Origin: Oscillospiraceae bacterium
GTDB taxonomy: Bacteria; Bacillota; Clostridia; Oscillospirales; Acutalibacteraceae
Length of the DNA: 64,000 nucleotides
Assembly: GCA_025757685.1 (NCBI GenBank)
Contig: CP107220.1
Location: forward strand, 831,501-895,500
Direction of reading: 5' to 3'
Positions 32,354-40,141 of the stretch are shown here, in pieces. Below the pieces are notes generated by a model. It had not been told where the DNA came from. It did no database searches and worked only from the letters and a program-made list of their open reading frames with translations. Both the position numbers and the translations under genes were made by a program. Numbering within the stretch: position 1 is the stretch's first letter; each line of letters starts with the position of its first letter.

Positions 32354-32380
32354 TATACAAAATTAATATTTTGTATAATT
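32345..32380 (+). other. attR: complete dif-like Xer site
   Basis: As a 28-bp Xer site (32352-32379): left arm ATTATACAAAA, centre TTAATA, right arm TTTTGTATAAT, with 13-bp perfect outer symmetry. The right arm matches E. coli dif TTATGTTAAAT at 8 of 11 positions. It lies 17 bases before the xer start codon. Confidence 0.8.
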
Positions 32381-32396
32381 CAGGGGAGTTGATACA

Positions 32397-33386
32397 GTGA
32401 AAAAAGCGGAATTTGGGCAATTACCCATGCCCGTACAGGACTATCTGTTGTATTTGGAGGCCATCAAAGGTCATAGCGAATTATCGGTGATCGAATATGC
32501 GTCGGATTTGCGCACCTTCTTTCGCTACCTTGCCAAGGAAAAAAATCTGTATCCGCCTGACACGCCGGACGATCAAATGGATCTACGACAAATCAATATG
32601 GACTTTATCAAGACCATTACACTGAGCGACGCCTACCAGTTCTTAATCTACTGCAAGAACCAACGCGGCAACGCGGAAGCCACCCGTGCGCGGCGTGTGA
32701 TCGCCATACGGCGCTTTTTTATCTATTTAACGGACAACCGGCACTTGCTGGAGGAAAATCCAATGAAAGTGCTGGACGCGCCGAAAACAAAAAAAGCCCT
32801 TCCAAAGTACATGACCTTGGAAGAAGCACGCCATTTATTATCCGTTGTAGACGGCAAACACAAAGAGCGGGATTACGCCATTTTGACCTTACTTCTGAAC
32901 TGCGGTATGCGACTGAGCGAGTTGGTGTCCATTGATTATAATGATATAAAATCAAACGATACATTGGTGATCACCGGTAAAGGCAACAAGGAGCGCACCG
33001 TGTACTTAAACGATGCTTGCAAAACCGCCGTTACGGCCTATATGCGGGTGCGGCCGCACGACGGTGTAAAGGACAAAGCTTTATTTCTAAGCAGCCGCAA
33101 CCAGCGGATCAGCCCCAAGACGGTACAACACATGGTGTACGCTTATTTGGACAAGGCCGGGCTGGGCGATCGAGGCTTGTCCGTGCATAAGCTGCGCCAT
33201 ACGGCAGCCACACTGATGTACCAAAATGGACATGTGGATCTGCTGCTGCTTAAAGAGATTCTGGGCCATGAAAACCTGGGTACTACGGAAATCTATACCC
33301 ACATCAGCGACGACGCAGCCAAGGCCGCCATTGAGGCCAATCCCCTTGCCGATCTTAATGCGCCTAAATCGAGATCACAGAACTGA
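32397..33386 (+). CDS. xerD: Tyrosine recombinase XerC/XerD family
   Basis: A 329-residue site-specific recombinase. It has an N-terminal SAM-like core-binding domain (YLLYLEAIKGHSELSVIEYA) and a catalytic domain with the full set: R in NCGMRLSEL, K in GKGNKERTVYL, H-x-x-R in HKLRHTAATL, H in LGHENLGTTEIYTH and the nucleophilic Tyr there. Base composition is host-like and it lies outside the att repeats, so it is the host enzyme, not a phage integrase. Its neighbour spoIIM matches the xerD region of Bacillus. A dif-like site in its own promoter recalls XerS/difSL of streptococci. GTG start after AGGGGAG. Confidence 0.85.
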   Translation: MKKAEFGQLPMPVQDYLLYLEAIKGHSELSVIEYASDLRTFFRYLAKEKNLYPPDTPDDQMDLRQINMDFIKTITLSDAYQFLIYCKNQRGNAEATRARRVIAIRRFFIYLTDNRHLLEENPMKVLDAPKTKKALPKYMTLEEARHLLSVVDGKHKERDYAILTLLLNCGMRLSELVSIDYNDIKSNDTLVITGKGNKERTVYLNDACKTAVTAYMRVRPHDGVKDKALFLSSRNQRISPKTVQHMVYAYLDKAGLGDRGLSVHKLRHTAATLMYQNGHVDLLLLKEILGHENLGTTEIYTHISDDAAKAAIEANPLADLNAPKSRSQN

Positions 33387-33996
33387 ACAAACTGGTCAGC
33401 CCTGCATTACATAAGGCGGCCAACGCCACGAAAGCGGCGGAAATCAGATATTTTTTTAAATAATCCCGCACCTGAATTTCAGCGGGGGACTCCCCTGTTG
33501 CATCGTCTCGCTTGACGGACAGGTGAAAGATGGACTTGGACATATCGGTGCTGATTTTAATGGTGAGCATGACCACCGTCAGCAAAATAGAGGCCGCCGG
33601 AATCACCATCAGCACGCAAAACAGCACACCTTTCAGGCGAAAAGTCATATAATAGTAGCACACCTGCATACCAAAAGCAAAGCCGCAAGTCATGGGCACA
33701 AAATGAATTAGCGGAAAGCCGATCATACAAAAGCCCAAAAAGACCGTTACCAAAAATATACTGAAATACAAACAAAAATCATTGAGAAACAGCTGTAAAA
33801 AGCGGTTCTCCCCTACTCTCAGCAGTGCGTTGACTGTGTCGGAGCGAATTTGACGGTACAGTACGCTGCCCAACGCTAACCCGCAGGTGTAAAATACCAG
33901 GGAATAGATGTAAGTTCTATGGGTCTCCCAGCGAAATGCGCGCAGCTCATCCGAAAACGCCGCCGCCAGGTCCCGCTTCTCCCGAGGCTCGCTCAT
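33364..33996 (-). CDS. spoIIM: Stage II sporulation protein M (SpoIIM-like)
   Basis: A 210-residue membrane protein with about five membrane segments, typical of SpoIIM, which works with SpoIID and SpoIIP in septal peptidoglycan removal during engulfment. Features: YTCGLALGSVLY near the first helix, FLVTVFLGFCMIGFPLIHFVP in the centre, and a C-terminal helix. ATG 33996 overlaps the upstream stop (ATGA). Its 3' end overlaps the 3' end of xerD by 23 bases on the opposite strand. Confidence 0.8.
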   Translation of the reverse strand: MSEPREKRDLAAAFSDELRAFRWETHRTYIYSLVFYTCGLALGSVLYRQIRSDTVNALLRVGENRFLQLFLNDFCLYFSIFLVTVFLGFCMIGFPLIHFVPMTCGFAFGMQVCYYYMTFRLKGVLFCVLMVIPAASILLTVVMLTIKISTDMSKSIFHLSVKRDDATGESPAEIQVRDYLKKYLISAAFVALAALCNAGLTSLFSSVISI

Positions 33997-34379
33997 AAGT
34001 GCACCCGCTTGTTGCTGACAACTGCCAGCGCAGCGCACACCGGCATACCCAGCAGGCGCAGTACCAATAAACCAGCGCCGGAAGGTGCCATACAGTAGTG
34101 TATCACCATTAGGACCATTGCAGGCACAATGGCAGCCAATGCCAATGGCAAGCGGCTGTTTTTCACCCCGCGAAGCGCCCATTTTGCAATGAGAAAGGCA
34201 CAGAGAAAGTCGATCGCCGCACAGATATACGCGATCAGCTTAAAGTCCAGATCCAGTTTGTACACCACCAGTGCCCCTAAAGCGCAGCAAACACCAAAGC
34301 AGCACACGGTGGCCGCCGTAACACGAAGCAGATAAAGCAGCAATACGGTTTTTGTTTTGCCTACCTGAATTTTTGGCAT
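33993..34379 (-). CDS. TIGR04086-like four-helix membrane protein
   Basis: A 128-residue protein with four membrane segments (YLLRVTAATVCCFGVCCALG and three more) and LDLDFKLIAYICAAIDFLCAF in the middle. The pattern and the position beside yajC match the TIGR04086 family found with yajC in Clostridia; its role is unknown. ATG 34379 follows GAGGG. A strong terminator separates it from yajC, so it needs its own promoter; TTCCTT-17-TATAGC just upstream is a weak candidate. Confidence 0.75.
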   Translation of the reverse strand: MPKIQVGKTKTVLLLYLLRVTAATVCCFGVCCALGALVVYKLDLDFKLIAYICAAIDFLCAFLIAKWALRGVKNSRLPLALAAIVPAMVLMVIHYCMAPSGAGLLVLRLLGMPVCAALAVVSNKRVHL

Positions 34380-34429
34380 ACCATCACCCTCGCTATACCG
34401 TATGCGCCGCAAGTAAGGAATAGAACGAA

Positions 34430-34460
34430 AAAAGGACTGCTCTTTGAGCAGTCCTTTTTA
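34430..34460. terminator. Terminator of the queA-tgt-yajC operon
   Basis: Perfect 13-bp stem AAAAGGACTGCTC (34430-34442) with GAGCAGTCCTTTT (34446-34458), loop TTT, with T-runs on both strands. Confidence 0.92.
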
Positions 34461-34469
34461 TAAGTGTGC

Positions 34470-34922
34470 TTATTTCTCGATTTTTTCCTCTGCCTCTTTG
34501 GCGGTGTCGGATTTCTCAGTCAAAGCATCGTCCTTATTCTTTTTGTTCTTCTTATTCTTGGCAGCTTCTCTGGCAGCTTCCACTTCCTTCTGGTGCTGCT
34601 CGGCTTTGGTCTTGTTGGTATTCACAGCCCAGCGCTGGATCCGCATTTTGTTGCGATCAGCACCGGTCTCAATGATCAGATCCTCCTCGCGAATGGTGAC
34701 CACTTTACCCACAATACCGCCGATGGTGATGATCTCATCGCCAATCTCCAAAGAAGAACGCATCTCCTGCTCTTCCTTCTGGCGCTTTTTCTGGGGACGG
34801 ATCATGGTAAAGTACATCAGTACCACCATCACCAGCATCAAGATGATAAAGCTGTACTGGCTGGCGCCGCCCTTACCGGAAGCGCTGGCGCCGGCTGCGG
34901 CCTGTAACAAAATAAAGTTCAT
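34470..34922 (-). CDS. yajC: Preprotein translocase subunit YajC
   Basis: A 150-residue protein: one membrane helix (SFIILMLVMVVLMYFTMIRP) with the RPQKKRQKEEQEMRSSLEIGDEI signature, the SH3-like GGIVGKV region, and a K/E-rich cytoplasmic tail that is longer than usual. YajC associates with SecDF and SecYEG. GGAGG precedes the ATG. It follows tgt, the classic tgt-yajC order. Confidence 0.93.
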   Translation of the reverse strand: MNFILLQAAAGASASGKGGASQYSFIILMLVMVVLMYFTMIRPQKKRQKEEQEMRSSLEIGDEIITIGGIVGKVVTIREEDLIIETGADRNKMRIQRWAVNTNKTKAEQHQKEVEAAREAAKNKKNKKNKDDALTEKSDTAKEAEEKIEK

Positions 34923-34987
34923 TTTAATTCCTCCTGAACATAGTACGACTATTATATTAAAATTTTAACCGAATTGCAAGTCCTTTT

Positions 34988-36124
34988 CTATATTCTGGTA
35001 TCCAATTTCACACAATATTCAGATTTGTACTGTGCAAAGCTGCCGTTATCCAACGCTTGTCTGATTTCTACCATTAAATTGTTGTAGAAATACAAATTGT
35101 GCATCACTGCCAGGCGCATACCAAGCATCTCCCCTGCCTTGAGCAGATGGCGAATGTAACCCCGACTGTACCGGCGGCACACCGGGCAATCGCACTTGGG
35201 ATCAATCGGCTTGTCGTCCCGGGCATACTTGGCGTTGTTCAAATTGATAATGCCGTCCTTGGTAAACAGATGACCGTGGCGGGCGTTGCGGGAGGGCATA
35301 ACGCAGTCAAACAGGTCTACGCCGCGGCTGACGCCCTCTAAAATATTACCGGGCGTGCCGACGCCCATTAAATACCGGGGTTTGTCCGCCGGCATATACG
35401 GCTCTACGGCGCTGATAATGCGGTACATATCCTCGGCCGGCTCCCCTACTGCCAGACCGCCGATGGCGTAGCCGTCGCAGTCCAGTTTAGCGATCTCCTG
35501 CATGTGCCATACCCGCAGATCGTCGTAAGTGCAGCCTTGGTTGATCCCAAACAGCAGCTGGTCTTTGTTAATGGTGCCCGGCAAGGCATTCAATCGCTCC
35601 ATCTCTGCCTTGCAGCGCTCCAGCCAGCGCAGCGTGCGCGCGCAGGACTGCTTTGCGTAGTTGTAAGTGGCCGGGTTTTCCACGCACTCGTCAAAAGCCA
35701 TGGCGATCGTAGATGCCAGATGGGACTGGATCTGCATGCTCTCCTCCGGACCCATAAAGATCTTCTTGCCGTTTACATGGGAATGGAAGGTGACGCCCTC
35801 TTCTTTAATCTGGTTCAACTTAGCCAGACTAAATACTTGGAACCCGCCGCTGTCTGTTAAAATCGGCCGCTTCCAGTCTGTAAAGTGGTGCAGACCGCCC
35901 ATGTCCGCCACCAGATCGTCCCCGGGGCGCACATGCAGATGATAGGTGTTACACAGCATGACCTGACAACCGATATGCTCCAGATCCTCGGTGGACAAAC
36001 CGCCTTTAATGGCCGCAGCGGTAGCTACATTCATAAACGCCGGCGTCTGTACCGTGCCGTGCACCGTTTCAAAGGTGCCGCGGCGGGCGTTGCCTTCTTT
36101 TTTTAATAAGGTATATTTTGCCAT
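34988..36124 (-). CDS. tgt: tRNA-guanine transglycosylase
   Basis: A 378-residue TIM-barrel enzyme that replaces guanine-34 of GUN-anticodon tRNAs with preQ1. It has the nucleophile region LTDSGGFQVFSL, FDLFDCVMPSRNARHG-type DCVMPSRNARHG and the zinc site CDCPVCRRYSRGYIRHL with its later His. It lies 12 bases after queA, the next enzyme of queuosine synthesis. Confidence 0.97.
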   Translation of the reverse strand: MAKYTLLKKEGNARRGTFETVHGTVQTPAFMNVATAAAIKGGLSTEDLEHIGCQVMLCNTYHLHVRPGDDLVADMGGLHHFTDWKRPILTDSGGFQVFSLAKLNQIKEEGVTFHSHVNGKKIFMGPEESMQIQSHLASTIAMAFDECVENPATYNYAKQSCARTLRWLERCKAEMERLNALPGTINKDQLLFGINQGCTYDDLRVWHMQEIAKLDCDGYAIGGLAVGEPAEDMYRIISAVEPYMPADKPRYLMGVGTPGNILEGVSRGVDLFDCVMPSRNARHGHLFTKDGIINLNNAKYARDDKPIDPKCDCPVCRRYSRGYIRHLLKAGEMLGMRLAVMHNLYFYNNLMVEIRQALDNGSFAQYKSEYCVKLDTRI

Positions 36125-36136
36125 ACTTTCTCTCCG

Positions 36137-37162
36137 TCAGCAGATAAACATTGCGTCGCCAAAGGAGAAGAAGCGGTACTTCTCCGCCACGGCGGTATTG
36201 TAAGCGTGCATAATGTGGTCAAATCCGGCAAAAGCACTAACCAGCATGATCAGCGTGCTCTCCGGCAGGTGGAAGTTGGTGATCAGTGCATCCATGCACT
36301 TGAATTCATACCCGGGATAAATAAAAATGCTGGTGTTATCGTCATCCTCGCAAATACAGCCGTTCTTGGTTGCCACAGACTCAATGGTGCGGCAGGAGGT
36401 GGTACCAACAGCAATCACCCGACCGCCGTTTGCCTTGGTACGGTTGATCAGCTCCGCCGTCTCTGCCGGCATGTGGTAGTGCTCCGTGTGCATTTTGTGC
36501 TTGGTTACATCTTCCACCTTAACCGGACGGAAGGTGCCCAGCCCAACATGCAATGTTACATAGCCGATATTGACGCCCATGGCCTGAATATCCTTTAGCA
36601 TTTGTGGGGTAAAGTGCAGTCCGGCGGTAGGCGCCGCAGCGGAACCTAACTCCCGGCTGTACACCGTTTGATAACGCTCCTTATCTTGGAGCTTTTCCTT
36701 AATATACGGCGGCAGAGGCATTTGACCGATCTGGTCCAGCACCGCATAAATATTCCCCTGGCAGTCGAATTGCACCAGCCGGTTGCCGTCCTCTTGTATC
36801 TCAATGACCGTGCCGTAGAGTTTGCCCTCGCCGAAGTTAAAGCGGGTACCCACCTTGGCGCGCTTGCCCGGCTTGCACAGACACTCCCACACATTATTTT
36901 CCTTTTGAGTCAGCAGCAGAAATTCAACAACCGCACCGGTCTCTTCCTTAACGCCGTAGATACGGGCGGGAATGACCCGGGTATCGTTGAGAATCAGGCA
37001 GTCACCGGGGCGCAGATATTCCGGCAAATCCTTAAAGATCCGATGCTCCAGTTCGCCGCTGTCCTTGTGCAAGATCATCAGGCGCGAGCTGTTTCGCGGC
37101 TCCACCGGGGTCTGCGCGATCAATTCCTGGGGCAAATCGTAATAAAAATCAGAAGTTTTCAT
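36137..37162 (-). CDS. queA: S-adenosylmethionine:tRNA ribosyltransferase-isomerase
   Basis: A 341-residue enzyme that turns preQ1-tRNA into epoxyqueuosine-tRNA using the ribosyl part of S-adenosylmethionine. Diagnostic motifs: FYYDLPQELIAQTPVEPRNSSRLM at the N-terminus, AAPTAGLHFT near residue 185 and GYVTLHVGLGTFRPV. ATG 37162, with GGAG 7 bases upstream, is chosen over an earlier start at 37189 that would sit in the promoter. Confidence 0.97.
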   Translation of the reverse strand: MKTSDFYYDLPQELIAQTPVEPRNSSRLMILHKDSGELEHRIFKDLPEYLRPGDCLILNDTRVIPARIYGVKEETGAVVEFLLLTQKENNVWECLCKPGKRAKVGTRFNFGEGKLYGTVIEIQEDGNRLVQFDCQGNIYAVLDQIGQMPLPPYIKEKLQDKERYQTVYSRELGSAAAPTAGLHFTPQMLKDIQAMGVNIGYVTLHVGLGTFRPVKVEDVTKHKMHTEHYHMPAETAELINRTKANGGRVIAVGTTSCRTIESVATKNGCICEDDDNTSIFIYPGYEFKCMDALITNFHLPESTLIMLVSAFAGFDHIMHAYNTAVAEKYRFFSFGDAMFIC

Positions 37163-37182
37163 AATTATCTCCGCAAAAGTAT

Positions 37183-37213
37183 TTGACATATATATATAGT
37201 AAGTGATATTATA
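37183..37213. promoter_or_regulatory. Overlapping divergent promoters of asd-dapAB and queA-tgt-yajC
   Basis: For the + strand TTGACA (37183-37188), 18-bp spacer, TATTAT (37207-37212). On the - strand TATAAT (37213-37208) occupies the same -10 region but has only a poor -35. The two transcripts would compete for polymerase. Confidence 0.6.
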
Positions 37214-37309
37214 TCTAAAAGCAAGCGGTATTTACCCACCGCAGGCGCTGTAAGATATTATATTGCAAAATGCTGCGTTTTACAAGGCATTTTTTTAAGG
37301 AGAGTCACA

Positions 37310-38398
37310 ATGAACAAAAAGTACAAAGTCGGTATCGTCGGCGCAACCGGTATGGTCGGTCAGCGCTTCGCCCTGCTGCTGGAGAATCACCCCTGGTTTG
37401 AGGTGGTGTGCCTGGCAGCCTCTGCACGCTCTGCTGGTAAGCCTTACAAAGAGGCGCTGGGCAGCAGATGGTGCATGGATAAACCCATTCCCGCCAACAT
37501 GGCAGACCTGCCGGTGTATGACGCCCAGGCAGATATAGAAAAGATCACCTCTATGGTAGACTTTGTGTTCTGCGCCGTGGATATGAAAAAGGATGAGATT
37601 CGCGCGCTGGAGGAACAGTATGCCAAGCACGAGTGCCCGGTGGTATCTAACAACTCTGCCAACCGGTTCACTCCGGATGTGCCCATGGTGGTGCCGGAGC
37701 TGAATCCCCAGCATATTGACATTATTCCCGCCCAGCGTAAACGTTTGGGCACCAAGCGCGGCTTTATCGCCGTAAAGTCCAACTGTTCTTTGCAGAGCTA
37801 TGTGCCCGCCATCTTCCCCCTGCACCAGAAGTACGGCATTAAACGGGTGCTGGTGTGCACCTACCAGGCCATAAGCGGTGCAGGCAAGACCTTTGAGCGC
37901 TGGCCGGAGATGATCGACAATGTGATTCCTTACATCGGCGGTGAGGAAGAAAAGAGCGAGAAAGAGCCGCTGAAGCTGATGGGCCACATTGTGGGCGACC
38001 AGATCGTGTCTGCAGATGCACCGGCCTTTACTGCGCAGTGCATTCGCGTGCCGGTGACCAACGGTCACCTGGGCGCCGTATTTATGGACTTTGAAGGTGA
38101 GAAACCCTCTGAGGAAGAGATTATTGAGGTGTGGAAGAACTACGCCGGTCGTGCCCAGGAGCTGGAGCTGCCCAGCGCGCCCAAACAGTTCCTGCACTAC
38201 TTTACCGAGCCGGATCGCCCGCAGATTCACAGCGAGCGTGAGCTGGAGCACGGTATGGCCGTGTCCATCGGCCGTCTGCGCCCGGATACACAGTATGATT
38301 ACAAGTTTGTATGTCTGTCCCACAACACTCTGCGCGGCGCTGCCGGCGGCGCAGTGCTGCTGGCAGAATTGCTGGCAGCCGAGGGTTATATGGACTGA
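37310..38398 (+). CDS. asd: Aspartate-semialdehyde dehydrogenase
   Basis: A 362-residue enzyme making aspartate semialdehyde from aspartyl phosphate. It has the NADP-binding GIVGATGMVGQRF at the N-terminus and the catalytic cysteine in VKSNCSLQ near residue 163, followed by TYQAISGAGK. The sequence type is the longer archaeal/fungal-like class rather than the E. coli class. First gene of a lysine/diaminopimelate operon. AAGGAG lies 8 bases before the ATG. Confidence 0.95.
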   Translation: MNKKYKVGIVGATGMVGQRFALLLENHPWFEVVCLAASARSAGKPYKEALGSRWCMDKPIPANMADLPVYDAQADIEKITSMVDFVFCAVDMKKDEIRALEEQYAKHECPVVSNNSANRFTPDVPMVVPELNPQHIDIIPAQRKRLGTKRGFIAVKSNCSLQSYVPAIFPLHQKYGIKRVLVCTYQAISGAGKTFERWPEMIDNVIPYIGGEEEKSEKEPLKLMGHIVGDQIVSADAPAFTAQCIRVPVTNGHLGAVFMDFEGEKPSEEEIIEVWKNYAGRAQELELPSAPKQFLHYFTEPDRPQIHSERELEHGMAVSIGRLRPDTQYDYKFVCLSHNTLRGAAGGAVLLAELLAAEGYMD

Positions 38399-38425
38399 TA
38401 ACACAGCGAAAAGGAGATTTTTGAT

Positions 38426-39319
38426 ATGAAGAAGGATCCTATCTTTACAGGCGCAGCCGTTGCCATTATTACCCCTATGCATGAGGACGGCAGCGTAAAT
38501 TATGACGAGTTTGCCCGGTTTGTGGACTGGCAGATTGACAACGGTACAGACGCCATCGTAATCTGCGGCACCACCGGCGAAAGCTCTACCCTGGATGTTG
38601 ATGAGCACCTGGAGTGCATCAAGTGGTGCATCGAGTATGTGAACGGTCGTGTGCCGGTGATCGCCGGTACAGGCTCCAACTCCACCGCCAGCGCCATTGA
38701 AATGAGCAAGGAAGCCTGCGAATACGGCGCAGACGCTCTGCTTTTGGTGACCCCCTACTACAACAAGACCAGCCAGGCCGGTCTGATCGCCCACTATACT
38801 GCGATTCACGATGCAACGGATAAGCCCATTGTGCTTTATAATGTGCCGTCCCGCACCGGGTTGAACCTGCTGCCGGAGACGGCGCTGGAGCTGTCCAAGC
38901 TGCCCCGCATTAACGGCATTAAAGAAGCATCCGGCAACCTGGATCAGGTAGCTAAAGTACACGAGCTGTGCGGTGACGCACTGAACATTTGGAGCGGCAA
39001 CGACGACCAGATTGTAGACATTCTGGAGCGCGGCGGTAAAGGTGTAATCAGCGTACTGTCTAATGTATGCCCCCAGGAAACCCACGACATTGTGGCTAAG
39101 TACCTGGACGGCGATGTGGACGGCTCCAAGGCACTGATGGATCACTATTTTGAGCTGGCAAAGACCCTGTTCTGCGATGTGAATCCCATTCCGGTTAAGG
39201 ACGCTGTGAACCGCATCGGTTACGCAGCCGGTCCCTGCCGTATGCCGCTGGTACCCTTGAGCGAGGCCAATCAGCAGAAGATGCAGGCAACACTGGAAAA
39301 GTACGGCCTGATCAAATAA
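38426..39319 (+). CDS. dapA: 4-Hydroxy-tetrahydrodipicolinate synthase
   Basis: A 297-residue TIM-barrel aldolase that condenses pyruvate with aspartate semialdehyde. GTTGESSTL, the tyrosine region TPYYNKTSQAGL and the Schiff-base lysine in NGIKEASGN (near residue 162) are all visible. It has its own GGAG site and follows asd by 27 bases. Confidence 0.97.
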   Translation: MKKDPIFTGAAVAIITPMHEDGSVNYDEFARFVDWQIDNGTDAIVICGTTGESSTLDVDEHLECIKWCIEYVNGRVPVIAGTGSNSTASAIEMSKEACEYGADALLLVTPYYNKTSQAGLIAHYTAIHDATDKPIVLYNVPSRTGLNLLPETALELSKLPRINGIKEASGNLDQVAKVHELCGDALNIWSGNDDQIVDILERGGKGVISVLSNVCPQETHDIVAKYLDGDVDGSKALMDHYFELAKTLFCDVNPIPVKDAVNRIGYAAGPCRMPLVPLSEANQQKMQATLEKYGLIK

Positions 39320-39341
39320 AAAGCACAGGAAGTTCAAAGCT

Positions 39342-40091
39342 ATGACGAGAATAATTATTACCGGCGCCAACGGCAAAATGGGTCATGTGATCCGCAGCGT
39401 TGTAGCCGGTCGGGAGGACTGCACGGTAGTAGCCGGTGTGGATTTTAACACCCAGGCGGCCGACTTCCCTATCTATAAAACGATTGCAGAGGTGCAGGAA
39501 GAAGCGGATGTGATTATCGACTTCTCCAACCCTGCCCTCTTAGACGATCTGCTGACCTATTCCGCCGCCAAGTCTATGCCCTTGGTAATCGCCACCACCG
39601 GCTACACGGCGGAGCAAAAGGCCAAGATTGAAGCCGCAGCTGAAAAGAGCCCCATCTTCTTCACTTATAATATGAGTATGGGCATTAACCTGCTGGCGAC
39701 CTTAGCACAGAAAGCGGTCAATGTACTGGGACCGGATTTTGACATTGAAATTGTGGAAAAGCACCATAATCAGAAGATCGACGCGCCCAGCGGCACAGCA
39801 TTGATGCTGGCAGACGCCATGTGCAAGGAGATCGATCACCCCATGAAGTACGAATATGACCGGCACGCCAAGCGCGAAAAGCGCACCCGGGACGAGATCG
39901 GCATTCATGCTGTACGAGGCGGCACCATTGTAGGCGAACATGAGATCATCTTTGCCGGCAGGGACGAGATCATTACTTTGTCTCACTCTGCACGAAGCAA
40001 AGAGATCTTTGCCGTAGGCGCTGTGAATGCTGCCGTCTTTATGTGCGGAAAAGACGCCGGGCTGTATGACATGAGCCAAATGATTCACTAA
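39342..40091 (+). CDS. dapB: 4-Hydroxy-tetrahydrodipicolinate reductase
   Basis: A 249-residue reductase: N-terminal NAD(P) motif GANGKMG, substrate-site motif EKHHNQKIDAPSGTA near residue 140, and the C-terminal VGEHEIIFAG. It completes the asd-dapA-dapB run towards diaminopimelate and lysine. A terminator follows directly. Confidence 0.97.
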   Translation: MTRIIITGANGKMGHVIRSVVAGREDCTVVAGVDFNTQAADFPIYKTIAEVQEEADVIIDFSNPALLDDLLTYSAAKSMPLVIATTGYTAEQKAKIEAAAEKSPIFFTYNMSMGINLLATLAQKAVNVLGPDFDIEIVEKHHNQKIDAPSGTALMLADAMCKEIDHPMKYEYDRHAKREKRTRDEIGIHAVRGGTIVGEHEIIFAGRDEIITLSHSARSKEIFAVGAVNAAVFMCGKDAGLYDMSQMIH

Positions 40092-40096
40092 TTCTT

Positions 40097-40131
40097 GTCC
40101 CTATTCTGCGGAATAGGGACTTATTCTTTTT
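40097..40131 (+). terminator. Terminator of asd-dapA-dapB
   Basis: Perfect ten-bp stem GTCCCTATTC (40097-40106) with GAATAGGGAC (40111-40120), loop TGCG, then TTATTCTTTTT. Confidence 0.88.
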
Positions 40132-40141
40132 GGAGGACGGT

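Larger units (their letters stand above)
25355..32379. mobile_element. Inovirus-like filamentous prophage integrated at a dif-like Xer site
   Basis: A 6,997-bp unit bounded by 26-bp direct repeats. Base composition is clearly more AT-rich than the host on both sides. The contents fit Inoviridae: a Cro/CI-type repressor, a 73-residue candidate ssDNA-binding protein, two signal-peptide proteins with C-terminal anchors (pIII-like), many 47-80-residue single-helix membrane proteins (coat-like), a Zot/pI ATPase and an HUH replication initiator. No integrase, secretin, portal, tail or lysis gene is present, so a tailed phage or plasmid is excluded. Integration must use host Xer. All key genes look intact, so it may be active. 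Confidence 0.85.

Noticed and set aside
25355..32379. Conjugative or plasmid-type integrated element
   Set aside because: There is no relaxase, coupling protein or partition gene; the HUH protein and ATPase come with a series of coat-like membrane proteins, which fits a filamentous phage better.
32397..33386. The tyrosine recombinase as the phage's own integrase
   Set aside because: It lies outside the att repeats, has host-like composition, follows host gene order (spoIIM) and would remain, with its original promoter, after excision.
37163..37309. PreQ1 or lysine riboswitch between queA and asd
   Set aside because: Neither consensus could be found on either strand, and the space is too short for a lysine riboswitch.
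37295..39376. Long open frame of 693 codons on the - strand
   Set aside because: It is antisense to asd and dapA, both unmistakable; the frame arises from codon bias of the real genes.
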